Below, piece by piece: positions 43,741 to 55,485 of a stretch of 64,000 nucleotides of DNA (positions within the stretch are counted from its first letter, which is position 1; each line of letters opens with the position of its first letter). Below the pieces are notes generated by a model that was given only the letters and a program-made list of their open reading frames with translations, made no database searches and was not told the origin of the DNA. The translations under genes and the position numbers were made by a program. Source of the DNA: Rhexocercosporidium sp. MPI-PUGE-AT-0058 (lineage: Eukaryota; Ascomycota; Leotiomycetes; Helotiales); contig JAGTJL010000006.1 in the NCBI GenBank assembly GCA_020746875.1, positions 744,001 to 808,000 of the forward strand, given 5' to 3'.

Positions 43741-44095
43741 AATGGCCCAGCCTCAAACAGCTTGGCCCCCTTAGAGGGCGGAGGCAGAGTAAGGGGGCCG
43801 CTAGGCTGAGGCAGGCTGACTTTAGTAAAGAAGTAGGCGGAGGCAGGCGTGCTAAGGCTGACAAAATCAGAGGTAGCGGGGAGCATTATCCGAATATAAA
43901 AAATATACAAAAGTATAATTTCTAATGATTTGAAATTGCCTTAAAATACTTGCCTCAGCCTCAGCCTGCCACCCCCTTTATTAAGGCAGGCGGAGCAGTC
44001 CTTATAAGCTAGGCGTAGGCAAGTTGAGATAAATATATTAAGGTTTAGGCGGAGGTAGGCAGAGGCAGGCTGCTATAGGCTGGGCAAAGTCATAC
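43741..44095. repeat. GGCGGAGGCAGGC-rich degenerate repeat block
   Basis: Variants of (T)AGGCGGAGGCAGGC recur at least seven times, in both orientations: near 43776, 43802, 43834, 43984, 44009 and 44046, and inverted at about 43954 (CTCAGCCTCAGCCTGCC). They flank an A/T-rich core at about 43895-43945. I see no coding potential. It may be a short non-autonomous element or a minisatellite, between the lectin relic and the HET gene. Confidence 0.6.
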
Positions 44096-44156
44096 GCTGG
44101 TCCTCGGAAAGCGGAGTTTAATTGGTATTTCCACATTTCGTTGACTTGAACTTGTC

Positions 44157-46157
44157 TCACACAATTCTCAAATCTTCAAAGAAGACCCCACGAGCATCCC
44201 ACACTTCCCCTCTCATCAGCCCATGAGTATAGCACTCCCCGATCAAAGCATACTTTTCTTCTTCTTTCCTCAATACATAAGGCAGCAACTTCCCTCCCTT
44301 TGGCAGTTGTACATACGCCTCCCTTGCCTTTTCTACGCCCTGCCAGTAAAGTTTGAAGTCGGGATTTATAGGGCGGAGAATGTATGGCACACTGGCACCG
44401 GCGGGAACACAAACCACGTCGTTAAGCTTGAGCCCTTTCGGACCGAGACCGATGTAACCAAGGCTTGTGATGAAGAAGCAGCGATTAGACGTGATTGAAG
44501 AAACACGAGAATGGTACTCTAGGGACTCGTAAGGCATGATTGCCAACGAGGGTTGAGTTGTCGGTGACTCTTGCTCTGGAGGTATGAGCGAACTGAGCAT
44601 GTGTGCTCGGAAAGTAGGAAAATAACCATGTGGCGGAGTAATGGGTTCATCTGGAGAAGAATTGTTGGGACGATCTCGTGTATAGTCAAAGATAGCGTCA
44701 TTTCGATCGATAATGAGTGTTCGAGCCAATGCTTCCCAGAGCCCGCCCCCACCGATGTATTTCTCTTCACTTCCCCAATTTGTTCTCATGAATTTTTCGA
44801 TCACCAACTCAACTTGCACATACCATTCCGGAAGGTGTGCTGGATGAAGAAATGAGGAAACGGATTCCTGGCCTCCTGTCACCCATGCATCACTTTCAAG
44901 AACAATAGCGATAACTTTGTCCACAATCATTCCTTTCACCAGAAGCTCGTCGGAGGTTTCATGGACTATAGCTATAGAGGCCAGTTTGTGTCCAGCTGTG
45001 AATCCTCCCAGGATATCTATCGGAGATCGATATCGAAGTCGCCAGTCCGGCACCCAAGAAGGTAAGCCCAGGCTGTTCGAAATGAGAGAGTGGTTTGCGT
45101 GGCCCGCAAACGATAGGATATCGACAATATCGCCATGTTGAAGACTCCACCGAGCAAATTCCGTGAACACTTCTGCCTCGGATTTCCCATACCCGATTGC
45201 AAATGGAATGTCCCTTCCTCGGTTGAAGATGCTCGACAAACCAAATATTCGATCAACGGTGTCCCTGCAATGAAAACCCCTCGCGGCATCCAGACATTCC
45301 AAAATCTCCGAACTTGACATATTAATTTGGCTGTTCAGACGTTTCCTCATGTCGTTGAGCTTCCACACGTTCATGGTTGTTGTGGCTTTGAAGCTGCGAG
45401 GACGGTTCGATGCTTGGTCCCAGAAGAGACTTCCATCTATGGCCGCTCGACCAAGAGCTTCACAAGATGCAAACAATACCTCCCAGTCCATACAAATATC
45501 CCCACAGCGGACCGTAGGTCGGTTGGCAAGAGCCAGTTCCTGAATTATCCAAACTCGCGAGAACCAGGGCCTAGTCCAGATCATATCTGTTTTCTCCAGG
45601 TTTGGATCGTCGATGACGTCTTTCCAGAGAGCATCATTATCGGGACTTCGCTCATCTCGAGGCTCGAGTATCTCCTTTCCTCGATCGATGAACTTTTGTC
45701 CAATTCGTTTCAGGTACAGCATAACGTCTTTGGTGGCCTCTGTGCCTTCTCCAAGCCAGATCAAGACCTCGGCTGCTTGACTGTAGATATCAGCCATAAG
45801 GGGAATCTGAAGCGATTTTTCCGTGTTGTCAGATTGATTAATGCAAACAGCATCAGCCCAGATGATTAGAGGTTTGTCAGAAAGTCGAGACTGTAGGAGC
45901 GCTACGTGTAGATTCTTCGTGATGTGCAGAACATTGCCCTCGCACTCAAGAGTCTCCGTGAATGCATTTTCGCCCCATGTGTATGATAGAGCCGCGAATG
46001 CCGGGTGGTCTGCTAATGAGACGACAGAGAAAGTGCAATGTAGATTTCGGTCGATATCTGAGGGGTTGGAAGGTAAGAGATTGATCAGCCTGATGGTGTT
46101 GGGTTTATCGAGGCGCTCGTAGGTGTAAAGTGGAAGGCCAAGTGCTGATGAAGACAT
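44157..46157 (-). CDS. HET-domain (heterokaryon incompatibility) protein
   Basis: Single exon, 666 residues; the ATG at 46157 is used, since upstream extension would need a TTG codon. The HET domain spans about residues 50-210. It carries the three diagnostic blocks FAALSYTWGE (about 54), IIWADAVCINQSDNTEKSLQI (about 100) with DIYSQAAEVLIWLGE, and PWFSRVWIIQELALA. The C-terminal part includes SLGLPSWVPDWR, usual in HET proteins, and a Gly/Pro-containing region with CVPAGASVPYILRP. Such proteins trigger cell death or growth arrest after non-self fusion, as in the het-6/tol group. No partner gene is visible next to it. The gene lies between a repeat block and a gene-poor stretch. Confidence 0.93.
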   Translation of the reverse strand: MSSSALGLPLYTYERLDKPNTIRLINLLPSNPSDIDRNLHCTFSVVSLADHPAFAALSYTWGENAFTETLECEGNVLHITKNLHVALLQSRLSDKPLIIWADAVCINQSDNTEKSLQIPLMADIYSQAAEVLIWLGEGTEATKDVMLYLKRIGQKFIDRGKEILEPRDERSPDNDALWKDVIDDPNLEKTDMIWTRPWFSRVWIIQELALANRPTVRCGDICMDWEVLFASCEALGRAAIDGSLFWDQASNRPRSFKATTTMNVWKLNDMRKRLNSQINMSSSEILECLDAARGFHCRDTVDRIFGLSSIFNRGRDIPFAIGYGKSEAEVFTEFARWSLQHGDIVDILSFAGHANHSLISNSLGLPSWVPDWRLRYRSPIDILGGFTAGHKLASIAIVHETSDELLVKGMIVDKVIAIVLESDAWVTGGQESVSSFLHPAHLPEWYVQVELVIEKFMRTNWGSEEKYIGGGGLWEALARTLIIDRNDAIFDYTRDRPNNSSPDEPITPPHGYFPTFRAHMLSSLIPPEQESPTTQPSLAIMPYESLEYHSRVSSITSNRCFFITSLGYIGLGPKGLKLNDVVCVPAGASVPYILRPINPDFKLYWQGVEKAREAYVQLPKGGKLLPYVLRKEEEKYALIGECYTHGLMRGEVWDARGVFFEDLRIV

Positions 46158-47188
46158 GGTGACAAAAATATGGCGATGCACTTCACCAAGATGAGGGTAC
46201 ACAGAAGACAATACGGGATAGTAGCTTGAAGTTACTAGTGATGACCAAATATTCGTTCAGGTTGGAAGAGACTTGCTTGAACAGAGTCTAAAGCGAGACC
46301 GTGTTACCCCGCCTCGGAGCTGAAATGCACCTGAGGCTCGACTATCCCGATTTGGATATTTACAAATGCCTTGATCTACTTGAAGCTCCTGATTGAGGCA
46401 AAGGTGGAAGAAGTGGACGAATACTTACCAAGCACATACATGGCCATCCCCTATCATAATTCTTTACTTTAAAAAAATCCGAATAACCTTTTGCAGAAGC
46501 TCGCAGGTATCGCCAAGTCTGAGTTAGGTTTTTGGGACACGTTCGGTGCCATGTTCGCTAAATTTCAGTCTTACATCACTAAATCCGCAGGAGATCTTTC
46601 TTAAGGAGGCAATTGAAAAACAACTCATGAAATACTCTTCAATTATCAACAGCGTGTGATTTAGTAGGTTTCGTGTAAATGAAGGAATTGGTGGTGCAGA
46701 TTGAGAATTTTGCCATAATTGAAGTCAACCTACTCTTGGCGATGGACAATTCATTTCTCGCTTTCAGTATTTTCGAACGAGAGACACTTCACCTCCTTAT
46801 TCAATCCTTCATTCCCTACAACAACGTTGATGCAGTTCTACTCATGACTCCTACAACTCAAATCTAGGCTTCTTCATGATTTAACTCATGAAAATTTTGC
46901 TTAGATTTTGACCAGCACATTGTAATAAATATTTGAGCCACGACGAAGCAAGCTGAGTAGAGAATTCCCATATTTGAATAACATAGCCTAACGCAATTCC
47001 GACCGCACCAACTCAGCGCAGTGGTCACAGTGTCCAAATCCAAAGGGAGTGATTTGCATCTCATGTTTGTTTGTGATGAAGCCAAGGTCTTTGATTCGAG
47101 CTAGCTAGTCATGGTTGCTCATGAACTACGGTAGACCGGAGTTTGAAGCTATTTCCCTTTCAAAACCTCCTAGCAGAATAATCACCCA
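46158..47188. other. Intergenic region, no gene seen
   Basis: About 1 kb upstream of the HET gene, A/T-rich, with only short unsupported open frames. Confidence 0.35.
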
Positions 47189-48381
47189 TCACAGTCCTGT
47201 AACCTCTCTAAGTCTTCTTCTTCTCTCCTCAGGTAAGAAGTCGTTGATGTCTAGTCCGCAGATAGTGGCTTCAATAGCTTGCAACGAGCTCTTGGTTGAA
47301 CACTTAACTTTGCGGACTTCATCAGTATCTAGGCGCACATCCCTCTGAGAACAGACAGTGAATACCTTGATATTTCAGATTGCTGTAACAAGAGCATTGA
47401 AATTGAACTCGTAAGGCGTTTCTGGCTTGGGCCAAATGCCCGCAATTCGAGCTCCTTTGATAAGTGAATCCAGAACAAGAGCATCGCAGGACATACGATG
47501 CTGCTCTTCCATCTCAAAGGCATCATCGCCTATAGTTTCGCATTGAAAATTGCCCCTAGAAGAATACTGGTTAATGAGATTGTAATTGACATCGACAGCT
47601 GCGGACAGTGAAGAGTCTCGGCCTGGGCTGATTGCGTCTATGAGATATCAGAAGTATGAGAAGAGTTTTGGTAATAGACTAACTTACTCAATATAGTCGC
47701 TGGAAGTGGCAAGTCATCAGCTTCGTCCTGTCTGATATCGGTCGGCTTCAACGACCCACTACCTTGGTATGCCGATTCCTCTACCCTCGACTATCACAAG
47801 CTTACTTATTTCTTTGGATAATTCGGTATCTTAAAACACCCAGCTGATCCAAAGCTATACCATTGCATGCGAATGTAAGTATTTACCGAACCATTTCCGC
47901 CCAGTCGTGTTGCTTAGCCAGATTTCGGAGAAAAAGGTCGAATGCTTCGTGCAGCTGATAATAATCGACTAGTTTAGCAAGCTTCGTAAATTTGTAAAGG
48001 GAGTGAGCTGTGGATCAATTTTCGGGGAACCTTTCTTGTTCTGCATTGGATGATATTGAATAATATGATCAGACAATCTGGGTTGTCGTCATATGGAAGA
48101 GAGGTAGCCACCGAGCCTCGAGCTCTAAGTATTCATCCCTCTCTGAAGTTCGGACCAAACATTCTGCGGAAGACTAGAGAGACGAGCAACAGCACCTTGG
48201 AAGACGCACGAAACTGAACCTCGACAACGTGGATTCTGCTGGTCGTAGGGGCGAGAATTCGATCAGCTTCTGTGGTTCTGACGTGTCCTAGAAGCTCGGT
48301 GTCGACGTCGAAGTCGACGTCCATTTTGGTAACTAGCTCCGCAGTAGCGGGTGGCCAAGACTTAGGCCATTTAGTAGCCAT
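47189..48381 (-). pseudogene. Decayed BTB/POZ-domain gene next to the intact copy
   Basis: The start (MATKWPKSWPPATAELV) aligns with that of the intact gene (MAANWPTSWPPPETEL). VQFRASSKVLLLVSLVF and the FREG block follow, then a TGA at 48133-48135. In the same frame after it come LRARGSVATSLPYDDNPD and CLIILFNIIQCRTRKVP, and the frame changes to KLAKLVDYYQLHEAFDLF. Downstream pieces EEQHRMSCDALVLDS, GIWPKPETPYEFN and ATICGLDINDFLPEE match the C-terminal part of the intact protein. A nonsense codon, frame changes and a second in-frame TGA after NALVTAI mark it as a pseudogene. It lies in tandem with the intact gene, about 250 bases from its stop. Confidence 0.7.
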
Positions 48382-48637
48382 TGTTGAAGAGGGTGTTTGC
48401 GATTCAAGTTGTTGGTGGGTGGGAGGAAGACGACGATGAGAAAATCGAGGTTCTGTACGAAGCAGACGAGAGATATAGCGCTAGCTAATTGACGGTCGAC
48501 GCGGACGCGCGACACGAAGATGAAAATCTAGTATTAGATTCAACAGTAATAAAGTGTGGACCAAACGATCATTCGTTACATCTTGCTCCAAGTCGCTTAG
48601 ATACAAGATAGCAATCACCAAACAAAGACGACTAAAC

Positions 48638-49913
48638 CTATAACCTCACCCGATCCTTGGGTATGAAATCCTCAATATCCAATCCACAAAGATCGTCCTC
48701 AATAGACAGCAACGAAGCTTCGATAAAGCTATCCACTCCATGTTCGAATTTGGGTTGCCCTTCCACTTGTGAGCACGACGTAACAATCTTAATATCTCTA
48801 ATCGCATCAGTCAGATCTATAAACGATCCATCATATGTCTCCTCTGGCGGTGGCCAGAGCCATACTGTTGCAGCATTCTTGATTATCGAACCTAAGACAG
48901 TGGCATCGCACTTGAAGCCGCCATAGGGGCAGCGAACGGTGGTCTGTGTGTATTTTTGGACAAGGTCTCGGATGATGCTAACAGCTTTCTTGATAGCAGC
49001 CGCCCGTTTGGCATTGATTGCATCTATTACTAAGTTAGGTCTGAGTTGCTAAAGATAGGTCGAAGTACTCACTGAGTATTGGTAGCGGGATTGGCAGTTT
49101 CTCAAGGTCCTCCAAGTCTACCTCATAATCCGATCTATCTTCCCAACACAACTCCTCGGTGCCCATATACTCGATATCGCGCGACAACTTCTTGAACGCA
49201 GCGGCCTTCTGGAAGACCCAGCTGATAAAGAGCCGCTTGAGCGTGTCTGCTTGTGAGAATTCGTACTCGTATCCATCAGCATGGAGCTGCGAGTGCAGGC
49301 CTACTTCGAGGTCAACCTTCTCGATCCAAAGGTCAGACCACAGCTCGACAGTCTCCTGCATATGGTAGTAGTCTACAAGTGTAGCAAGTTCCGCCAGAGT
49401 TTGCAGGTCTACTTCTCTCGGAACAAGTCTTGTTTTGCCGTGAATGATGTTGAGCAGGATTATGAGAGCGTCTGGGTCATCATCTGGAAGAGGTATGACA
49501 ACAGAGCCTTGAGCTTGAAGTATCCCACCTTCTTTGTAACCTGGGCTAAGCATCGAGAGGAAAGTGGGACTTGCCAACATCAAGTGGCGAGAAGAAGCGC
49601 GCATGTGAATGGTCTGGAGTACACTCTCTGTCGTAGTATCTGTTTGCGAAACTTGATGGGCTCCAATGGTACCTGAATCCTCCGTCAATAGTTTTGCGCC
49701 TGGATCTGAAAGCTGCTCGGGGTTCATAACTTCTTCATCCTCGTCGCTAGAAGAATATTCAGAATCGTCGTCGTACTCTCCGTCACTGCTGGCATCATCA
49801 TCGTCATTGGAAGGAGGCCAGCGGGACAAAATGAAGAGTACATCTCCGTTGGGATCGAAGGTGTGTAACTCTGTCTCCGGAGGGGGCCATGATGTCGGCC
49901 AGTTTGCCGCCAT
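48638..49913 (-). CDS. BTB/POZ-domain protein
   Basis: Exons 49073-49913 and 48638-49029 (43-nt intron, GTGAGT..TTAG) encode 410 residues. HTFDPNGDVLFILSRWPP opens the BTB fold. A long acidic Ser/Asp/Glu insert (residues ~38-75) follows, then MRASSRHLMLASPTFLSML, VVIPLPDDDPDALIILLNII, HGKTRLVPREVDLQTL and YYHMQETVELWSDLW. The C-terminal exon has RCPYGGFKCDATVLGS and ends LCGLDIEDFIPKDRVRL. Interrupted BTB proteins of this type are expanded in Leotiomycetes; their function is largely unknown, though BTB domains mediate oligomerisation. It is divergent from the epoxide hydrolase gene. Two decayed relatives lie at 34200-35450 and 47189-48381. Confidence 0.85.
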
Positions 49914-50748
49914 TTTAAATTGCGCATAAGCTGAGTATACGTAAAAGTTTGCTGATGAGTATCGTATCAAACACGAATTCGATGACAACAGAGTGGGTTG
50001 GTATCTGTTTCTATGTCGCGTTGCTAAAGTTGTCTCGGCCTGAAGATGGTCTCACACCCGCCGATTCGAAATATACCGACTTGATCGAAGCCTTGGAAGG
50101 GAAGCTTTCGCAGGTCCTAAGCGTCGAAATTGAACTGATCGAGGCGACTGGGAAGAAGAAACGAAGTCTTGTCTATCACAACGCACTTATCTCCTCGGTA
50201 TCCCATGTGTTATAAGGACATTGTTGATACTCGGCACTTCAAGTATTGGAAGTTCTCCTTTCTATCGTTATTCTCAAATCAGACTTGTCCTCTAAGCGAT
50301 AAGATGTTGTTGAAACCGTTAACGACCAGATTGCAGGCGAGAGGCGCTAGTCCTTTCAAAGCCTAGCTTCCTCGCGTCTGTTTCATCCACCCCGCCATCA
50401 GCATCTGTCGTTGGATCTTAGATCTTGAGGTATAGTGCCGACAAATCAACCTGGAGAGCTCATTCTTTGTATCCCAGCATTAAAATCAATCTCATCTGAT
50501 ATTGCACTCTTCTACGACCAATTTCTCATTGGATTCGTCGTATTAGCAAGACCGAGTCAAGAGCAGCCAAGGAGGATCACAGGGGTCGAAGCGAGGTTGT
50601 GCTGACGGCGAGCTGACATCCGCCAAACCCAGTATTCCTCACACTTATTTACTCAAACTCAAACTCCTCTCATCCACCTCAAAATCAACCGTCTCCAAAA
50701 TATTCAATAACTCAACCCAGCTTAAAAATACAAGATCAGATATCGACA
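49914..50748. other. Intergenic region between divergent BTB and epoxide hydrolase genes
   Basis: An 88-codon open frame at 49949-50215 (ADSKYTDLIEALEGKLS) has protein-like composition, but no family match and no continuation. Otherwise nothing beyond two promoters is seen. Confidence 0.35.
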
Positions 50749-52407
50749 ATGGCCGAACCAACCCCTTTCAAGATATCCGTCTCCGACGACCTCCTCTCCT
50801 TCATCAACCAACGAGTATCCACCGCCCGCCTACCACCCGGCATCGACCTCCCCCCTTCATCAGCATGGTCGCACGGTGTGCCCACCCCAATAATGTCCCA
50901 ACTCCAAGCCTACTGGACGCATAAATATGACTGGCGCGCCGTCGAAGCCCGAATAAACTCTCACCTAAAAATGTTTACCCTACCCATCGACCACGACGGC
51001 GACGAACTAACAGTACATTTCGTGCACCATCGTTCGTCACGTGAAGGTGCTATCCCTTTATTGTTCCAGCATGGCTGGCCGGGGAATTTTCTGGAGGTCG
51101 AGAGGATTATTGATGAGTTGGTTGAGCCAAAGGAGGGAGGGCAGGCGTATCATGTTGTTGCGCCGAGTTTGCCGGGGTTTGTTTTCTCGGAAATGTCGAT
51201 GAGGGATGATTTTGCGTTGAGGGATATGGCGCATGTGGATCACAAGTTGATGACTGCATTGGGGTATGAGACGTATATGGTATGTTTGGCGCTCTCTCAT
51301 CTCCTCGAAATTCCCCTGCAATCAAATTTGTCTAAATTTCCCAAAGAAAGCTGTGCTAATCTCGCTCAACACAGGGACAAGGAGGAGATTGGGGCTCAGT
51401 TGTAGTCCGCATCATCGGCTCTCTTTATCCTGAAAATTGTGTAGCCGTCCACGTGAATATGGTAACGGCCAGCCCTCCATCATGGTGGAAACAACCCTTG
51501 TCATTCGCGCAATTCATCCTCTGGGCTATTTGGCAAGATAAATCGAAAGATGGAGGTATGTTGGGAAGAATGATGTGGTGGCAGAAAGAAGAATCGGGTA
51601 GGTCAATTGATCATTCTCGCCGTTCGAATTTAAAGATAGTAGCAGAACTTTGAACTGACTGTATTGAAAAGGCTATTTTGACATCCAAGGAACTAAACCT
51701 CAGACACTGTCTTATGCGCTGGTTGATTCGCCCATTGGCATGTTAGCCTGGATCAGAGATAAAGTTGAGCATCTGGTGGACGATGACTTTGTCTGGGAGG
51801 AAGAAGAAATCATCACGTGGGCCATGGTATGTCATCCCAGTCATTCATGCCAAACCACCACAAGAACGCCCAAAGTGTTGGCTTTAAATCTGACTTAAGC
51901 GGAGTCACATTTGACTCCATTCTTGTACCCTACCTACTACAATCTGCATGGTCTATCTCTTTCTTAGAAACTTGCAACATAACTCAAGCTAACATCATAC
52001 CCCTTCAAAAGCTCTACCTCATCCCCGGCACAGCAGGCCACGCATCAATCTACAAGAACGGCAAAGAACCAAAACTACTAGCGAAACTAACACCATATTT
52101 CACAACCCCACTACCCAAGACAGTCGATTTCGGAGCATCGATATTCCCAAAAGGTACTGCCCTCTCATCCCTCCCCTCCCCTCCCACGATCTAACCACCA
52201 ATAGACGTCCTCAACATCCCCCACTTCTGGGCCCGCTCAACCGTCTCTTCCAATATAGTCTTCTGGCGCACGCACGCTAAAGGCGGGCATTTCGCGAGCG
52301 TGGAGAAACCTAAGGAGCTTATTCAGGATATACGCGATTTTACGGATGCTGTGGGTGAAGGGAGGGCGGCGAGGTTGAGGAGGGCGGGGAATGTATTAGC
52401 GCTGTAA
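50749..52407 (+). CDS. Epoxide hydrolase, microsomal/juvenile-hormone type (alpha/beta hydrolase)
   Basis: Five exons (50749-51279, 51375-51597, 51672-51826, 52012-52153, 52205-52407) give 417 residues. The N-terminal EHN segment (PFKISVSDDLLSFINQRV, then YWTHKYDWRAVEARI) precedes the hydrolase core. The oxyanion-hole motif is HGWPGNF at His108, the nucleophile is Asp182 in GQGGDWGS, and the catalytic His is His379 in KGGHFASVEKP. These are the features of microsomal epoxide hydrolases, which convert epoxides to diols. No membrane anchor is present, so a soluble enzyme is likely. The fourth intron boundary is supported by a CTAAC branch word and restored frame. Confidence 0.9.
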
Positions 52408-52943
52408 TAGTCCGTGATTTCTGAGAGGGAGAGGAAGGGGATGGGAGGGTGGGGTAGGATTATTAGTTAGGTATTGTGTTTTCAGAACGTGAGTGTAGAG
52501 GAGGTCTATTGTTGGATTCAGACCTCGAGGTCTGGAATATAGAGAATTTTGAGCCCCTTTCCTCCAAATTAGCCGAGTCTTCTTGTTTTGGCGAGGTGAA
52601 ATACCGTCTTGAAGCGAGCTCGTTTGGATTGACTGATTCTAACTCAACTCGATTATTTTACAGTGAGGGTACGCTCATGGGATGGGCTATAATGAGCGAG
52701 AGGAAGAAAGCGAACCGATTTGGTTGGAGACAATCAGAACTTTTGATTCTACTCCATATAGCTGTAGATCATACTTTTCTTAGATGCGGCACTGTTGTTG
52801 CTTTACCTTTCCCTTCCATACGCCTTCCTATAACCTATTCATATATACTCATTACTCCTTCACATTCATATCCCATCAGATCGTACCCCTAAGCAAAACC
52901 ATCCATTCCAACCAAACCGTCCAAATCAAACACCATTACCGAC
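52408..52943. other. Intergenic region between convergent genes
   Basis: 536 bases separating the ends of the epoxide hydrolase and F-box-like genes; only a 138-codon open frame without motifs is seen. Confidence 0.35.
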
Positions 52944-54504
52944 CTATTCAATAACATCCTTAGCACCAGGCACAACCCTCCAACACCACCCACACCAACT
53001 CCTCGCTTTCCCCTCCTGCTCCCTCACCAAGAACTTCCCCGCATTCTTCTCATCTCCCCATTCAGGTACACACGCACCAACCCTCACCATCCTAACCAAC
53101 TTCTTCTTCACCACTCCTCCAATCCCCTCAATCTCATGTCTCGCATACCCCGGCCCCATATGTCCACTCCCCGTACTACTCACACTCCCATTTGCACTCC
53201 CGGGACTCGAAGCAGGCGATGCAGCACGGCTGTTACTGTCGATTTCACGTGCATCTTCAGCATCACAGTCAATCTCCGACTCGACTTCTCGAGCAGCGAT
53301 ACATTCTCCCCCACGACCACACGGGACGCCACGATTGCCTTCCCCGATTCCGACGCCGAGACCGCCGAGGGAGGGAAGGTAGCGTGTTCGCCATTTCCAG
53401 ATTCCTTCGTATTCATTGTCGGCACTGCGGAGACTGCGGCCGCAGGGTTGGCAGAGCCAGACGCCATTGGTGGGACAGGCGCAGATCTTTTGCTTGAGGG
53501 TTGCGGTGGCCGTGGGTGGGAGGTCGGATGTTGATGTTGATGTGGACTGGTGTGATGCGGAAGAGACTCCGTTGGCGGGACTAGGGAGCGTGCTGAAGCC
53601 TGGGATGAGGGAGGAGAGTGGAGCTTTAGAGCATGCTTTACAGATTCGGCGGTGCCGATGACGAAGGAGGACTGGAGCTGGGGATTTGATGGTGCAATTC
53701 TGTGAGGAGTTAGTTGGTATTCTGGTACGACTTTCTTTTCCTTCTGGCTTCTCCGTTCCATTTAAAGCTGTCCAAGCCCAAGAGAAAGTGCGTGAAAGCG
53801 AAGGGAGAAACATACTCGACAAACAACCTTACCACACCTCCTACATTCCCCCACCATATCCCTCGCACAATCCCCAAACTTCCCAGCTCCAGAACCAATC
53901 GTACCGCCCTCCACGAAATACCAATCCGCAGCCCTAGCTCGATAACGAAATGTATGTTCGGGGTCGAGTTTTACATCTTCATTGTCGCAATGCAGGGTAG
54001 AGGATATGAGCTGTGTGCGGAATTGGAGTAGGTTGACGCGTACTTGACGACAAGTCGAGGAGAGGGCGTCGAGGGTATTGAGGTCGATGTGAGATGCGAT
54101 GGAAACTATGATACTATATTGCAAGCGACATTAGCATAGTTCTATTATCTAACTCACAATGGGTACATCTAAATGATTCAAGTAAATTGTCACGTAAAGG
54201 ATCTGGGAATGGCTTACGGATAACAACCCAAGGCCTCAGTAATCGGCATCTTCTTATTCGGATTCTCCCTCTCCTTCGGTCTTCCGATCCCGTTCCCATT
54301 CCCATTCCGTGGTCCTAAACCCTCACCTGCAGCTGCAGTTGCAGTTGCAATCACAGACTCCCCAGCATTAATGTCCAAACGCCTCAAAACGCCCGCATAT
54401 CCTCTATCATGATGCGCAGTCCAATATGATGCGTTCGCATTCGCAGTCCCTAGTCCAAGTTCCGGGGGTTCGGCTTCATCGTCGAGGTCTAGGAAGACGA
54501 CCAT
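52944..54504 (-). CDS. F-box-like, Cys-rich protein of unknown function
   Basis: Exons 54218-54504, 53816-54113 and 52944-53699 encode 446 residues. An N-terminal disordered region is Gly/Asn/Ala-rich. After MPITEALGCYP the sequence continues IIVSIASHIDLNTLDALSS, then TCRQVR, an F-box-like helical motif. It is followed by several Cys pairs: ECRRCGKVVCRNC, ICKACS, KICACPTNGVWLCQPCG, CGRGGEC and, at the end, WCGWCWRVVPGAKD. They suggest two or more structural zinc sites. A Ser/Gly/Ala-rich low-complexity stretch lies between. Proteins with this layout occur in many ascomycetes without assigned function; an SCF adaptor role is possible. Splice junctions keep frame and use GTAAGC and GTATGT donors. 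Confidence 0.75.
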
Positions 54505-55485
54505 GTTGGTGCTGGTGGGTAGTGATGCAGGCGGGGCTGGACGAACGAGATGGAGATGACGATAGATCCGGATGAGACTGAGAAGAAAGACAAAGCAGAA
54601 GGGAAATTGAGGAACGAGAGGACTGGATTGGAGGGCCCATTGAAGCTGCAAGCAGCGTGGGAGGGATGGGAAAGTGAAGATATAAATGAAGGAAGAAAGA
54701 GAGGAGAGGAGCGAAGAGGAGTGGAACTGTTGACGTCTGGATGAGGGATGTTAGTCGTTAGGTGATGCGGAGCACGAGCGATGGAATGGGCTAGATCCGC
54801 TATTGCGGGGTCTGCTGATAGGGCGAGGGGCAGACACGGGCTGGAGCTGGTGTGTTACATAACCTGGTACGCATGCACGTTATGGCTGTGTGAATGAGGT
54901 GATTTTTGTTAACTATTGAGTGTTAATGTAGAAAGAGAAAAATAGCTCATGTACGGTTGGGACGGTGTCAAATTAGTTGTGGACTTTTGTGAGAGGGATT
55001 TTGGATCCAGCTATACCATCATCGCAGCTTGAGCTACTTACACTCTATCGGAGAGACGCTCTTGTGGATGCTGCCGAGTGCGATAGTTCGTGCTAGGGCA
55101 ATCTGATAAGTTAATGATGGTCTCATAAAAAAAAATCCGTTAGATATATGCTCCTTGACTCGTAACCTTGCGAAGCATCTCTGATGTGCCTAAGTAGATA
55201 GAAAATACGATTGGAGCGCTACTAATTGAGCGGTTCAAATAGTGGCTCCATCCGGGCATGAATAGCTGCCTAGGAAACTGCAAGCACTTGCTTTGGATCT
55301 TTTACCACCCTGTTGGCTTGTGTGGTACGAAGCTCGCATTCCATTATAGACATAATCCCTGTGTCGGATCCGGACTGAAGTGGCGCTTGTACAATCTTGT
55401 ACTTAGCACAGCTAAATTTCCGAAGACTATGCTTGATGCTTTCTTCGCGTGAATAGAGTAGGGTTCCACAACTTCATTCCAAGTA
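54505..55485. other. Intergenic region, no gene seen
   Basis: 981 bases with no supported gene; a 64-codon frame at 55258-55452 is unconvincing. Confidence 0.35.

Noticed and set aside
46158..46211. N-terminal extension of the HET protein to 46211
   Set aside because: The upstream initiator would be TTG; the ATG at 46157 gives the usual HET-protein start.
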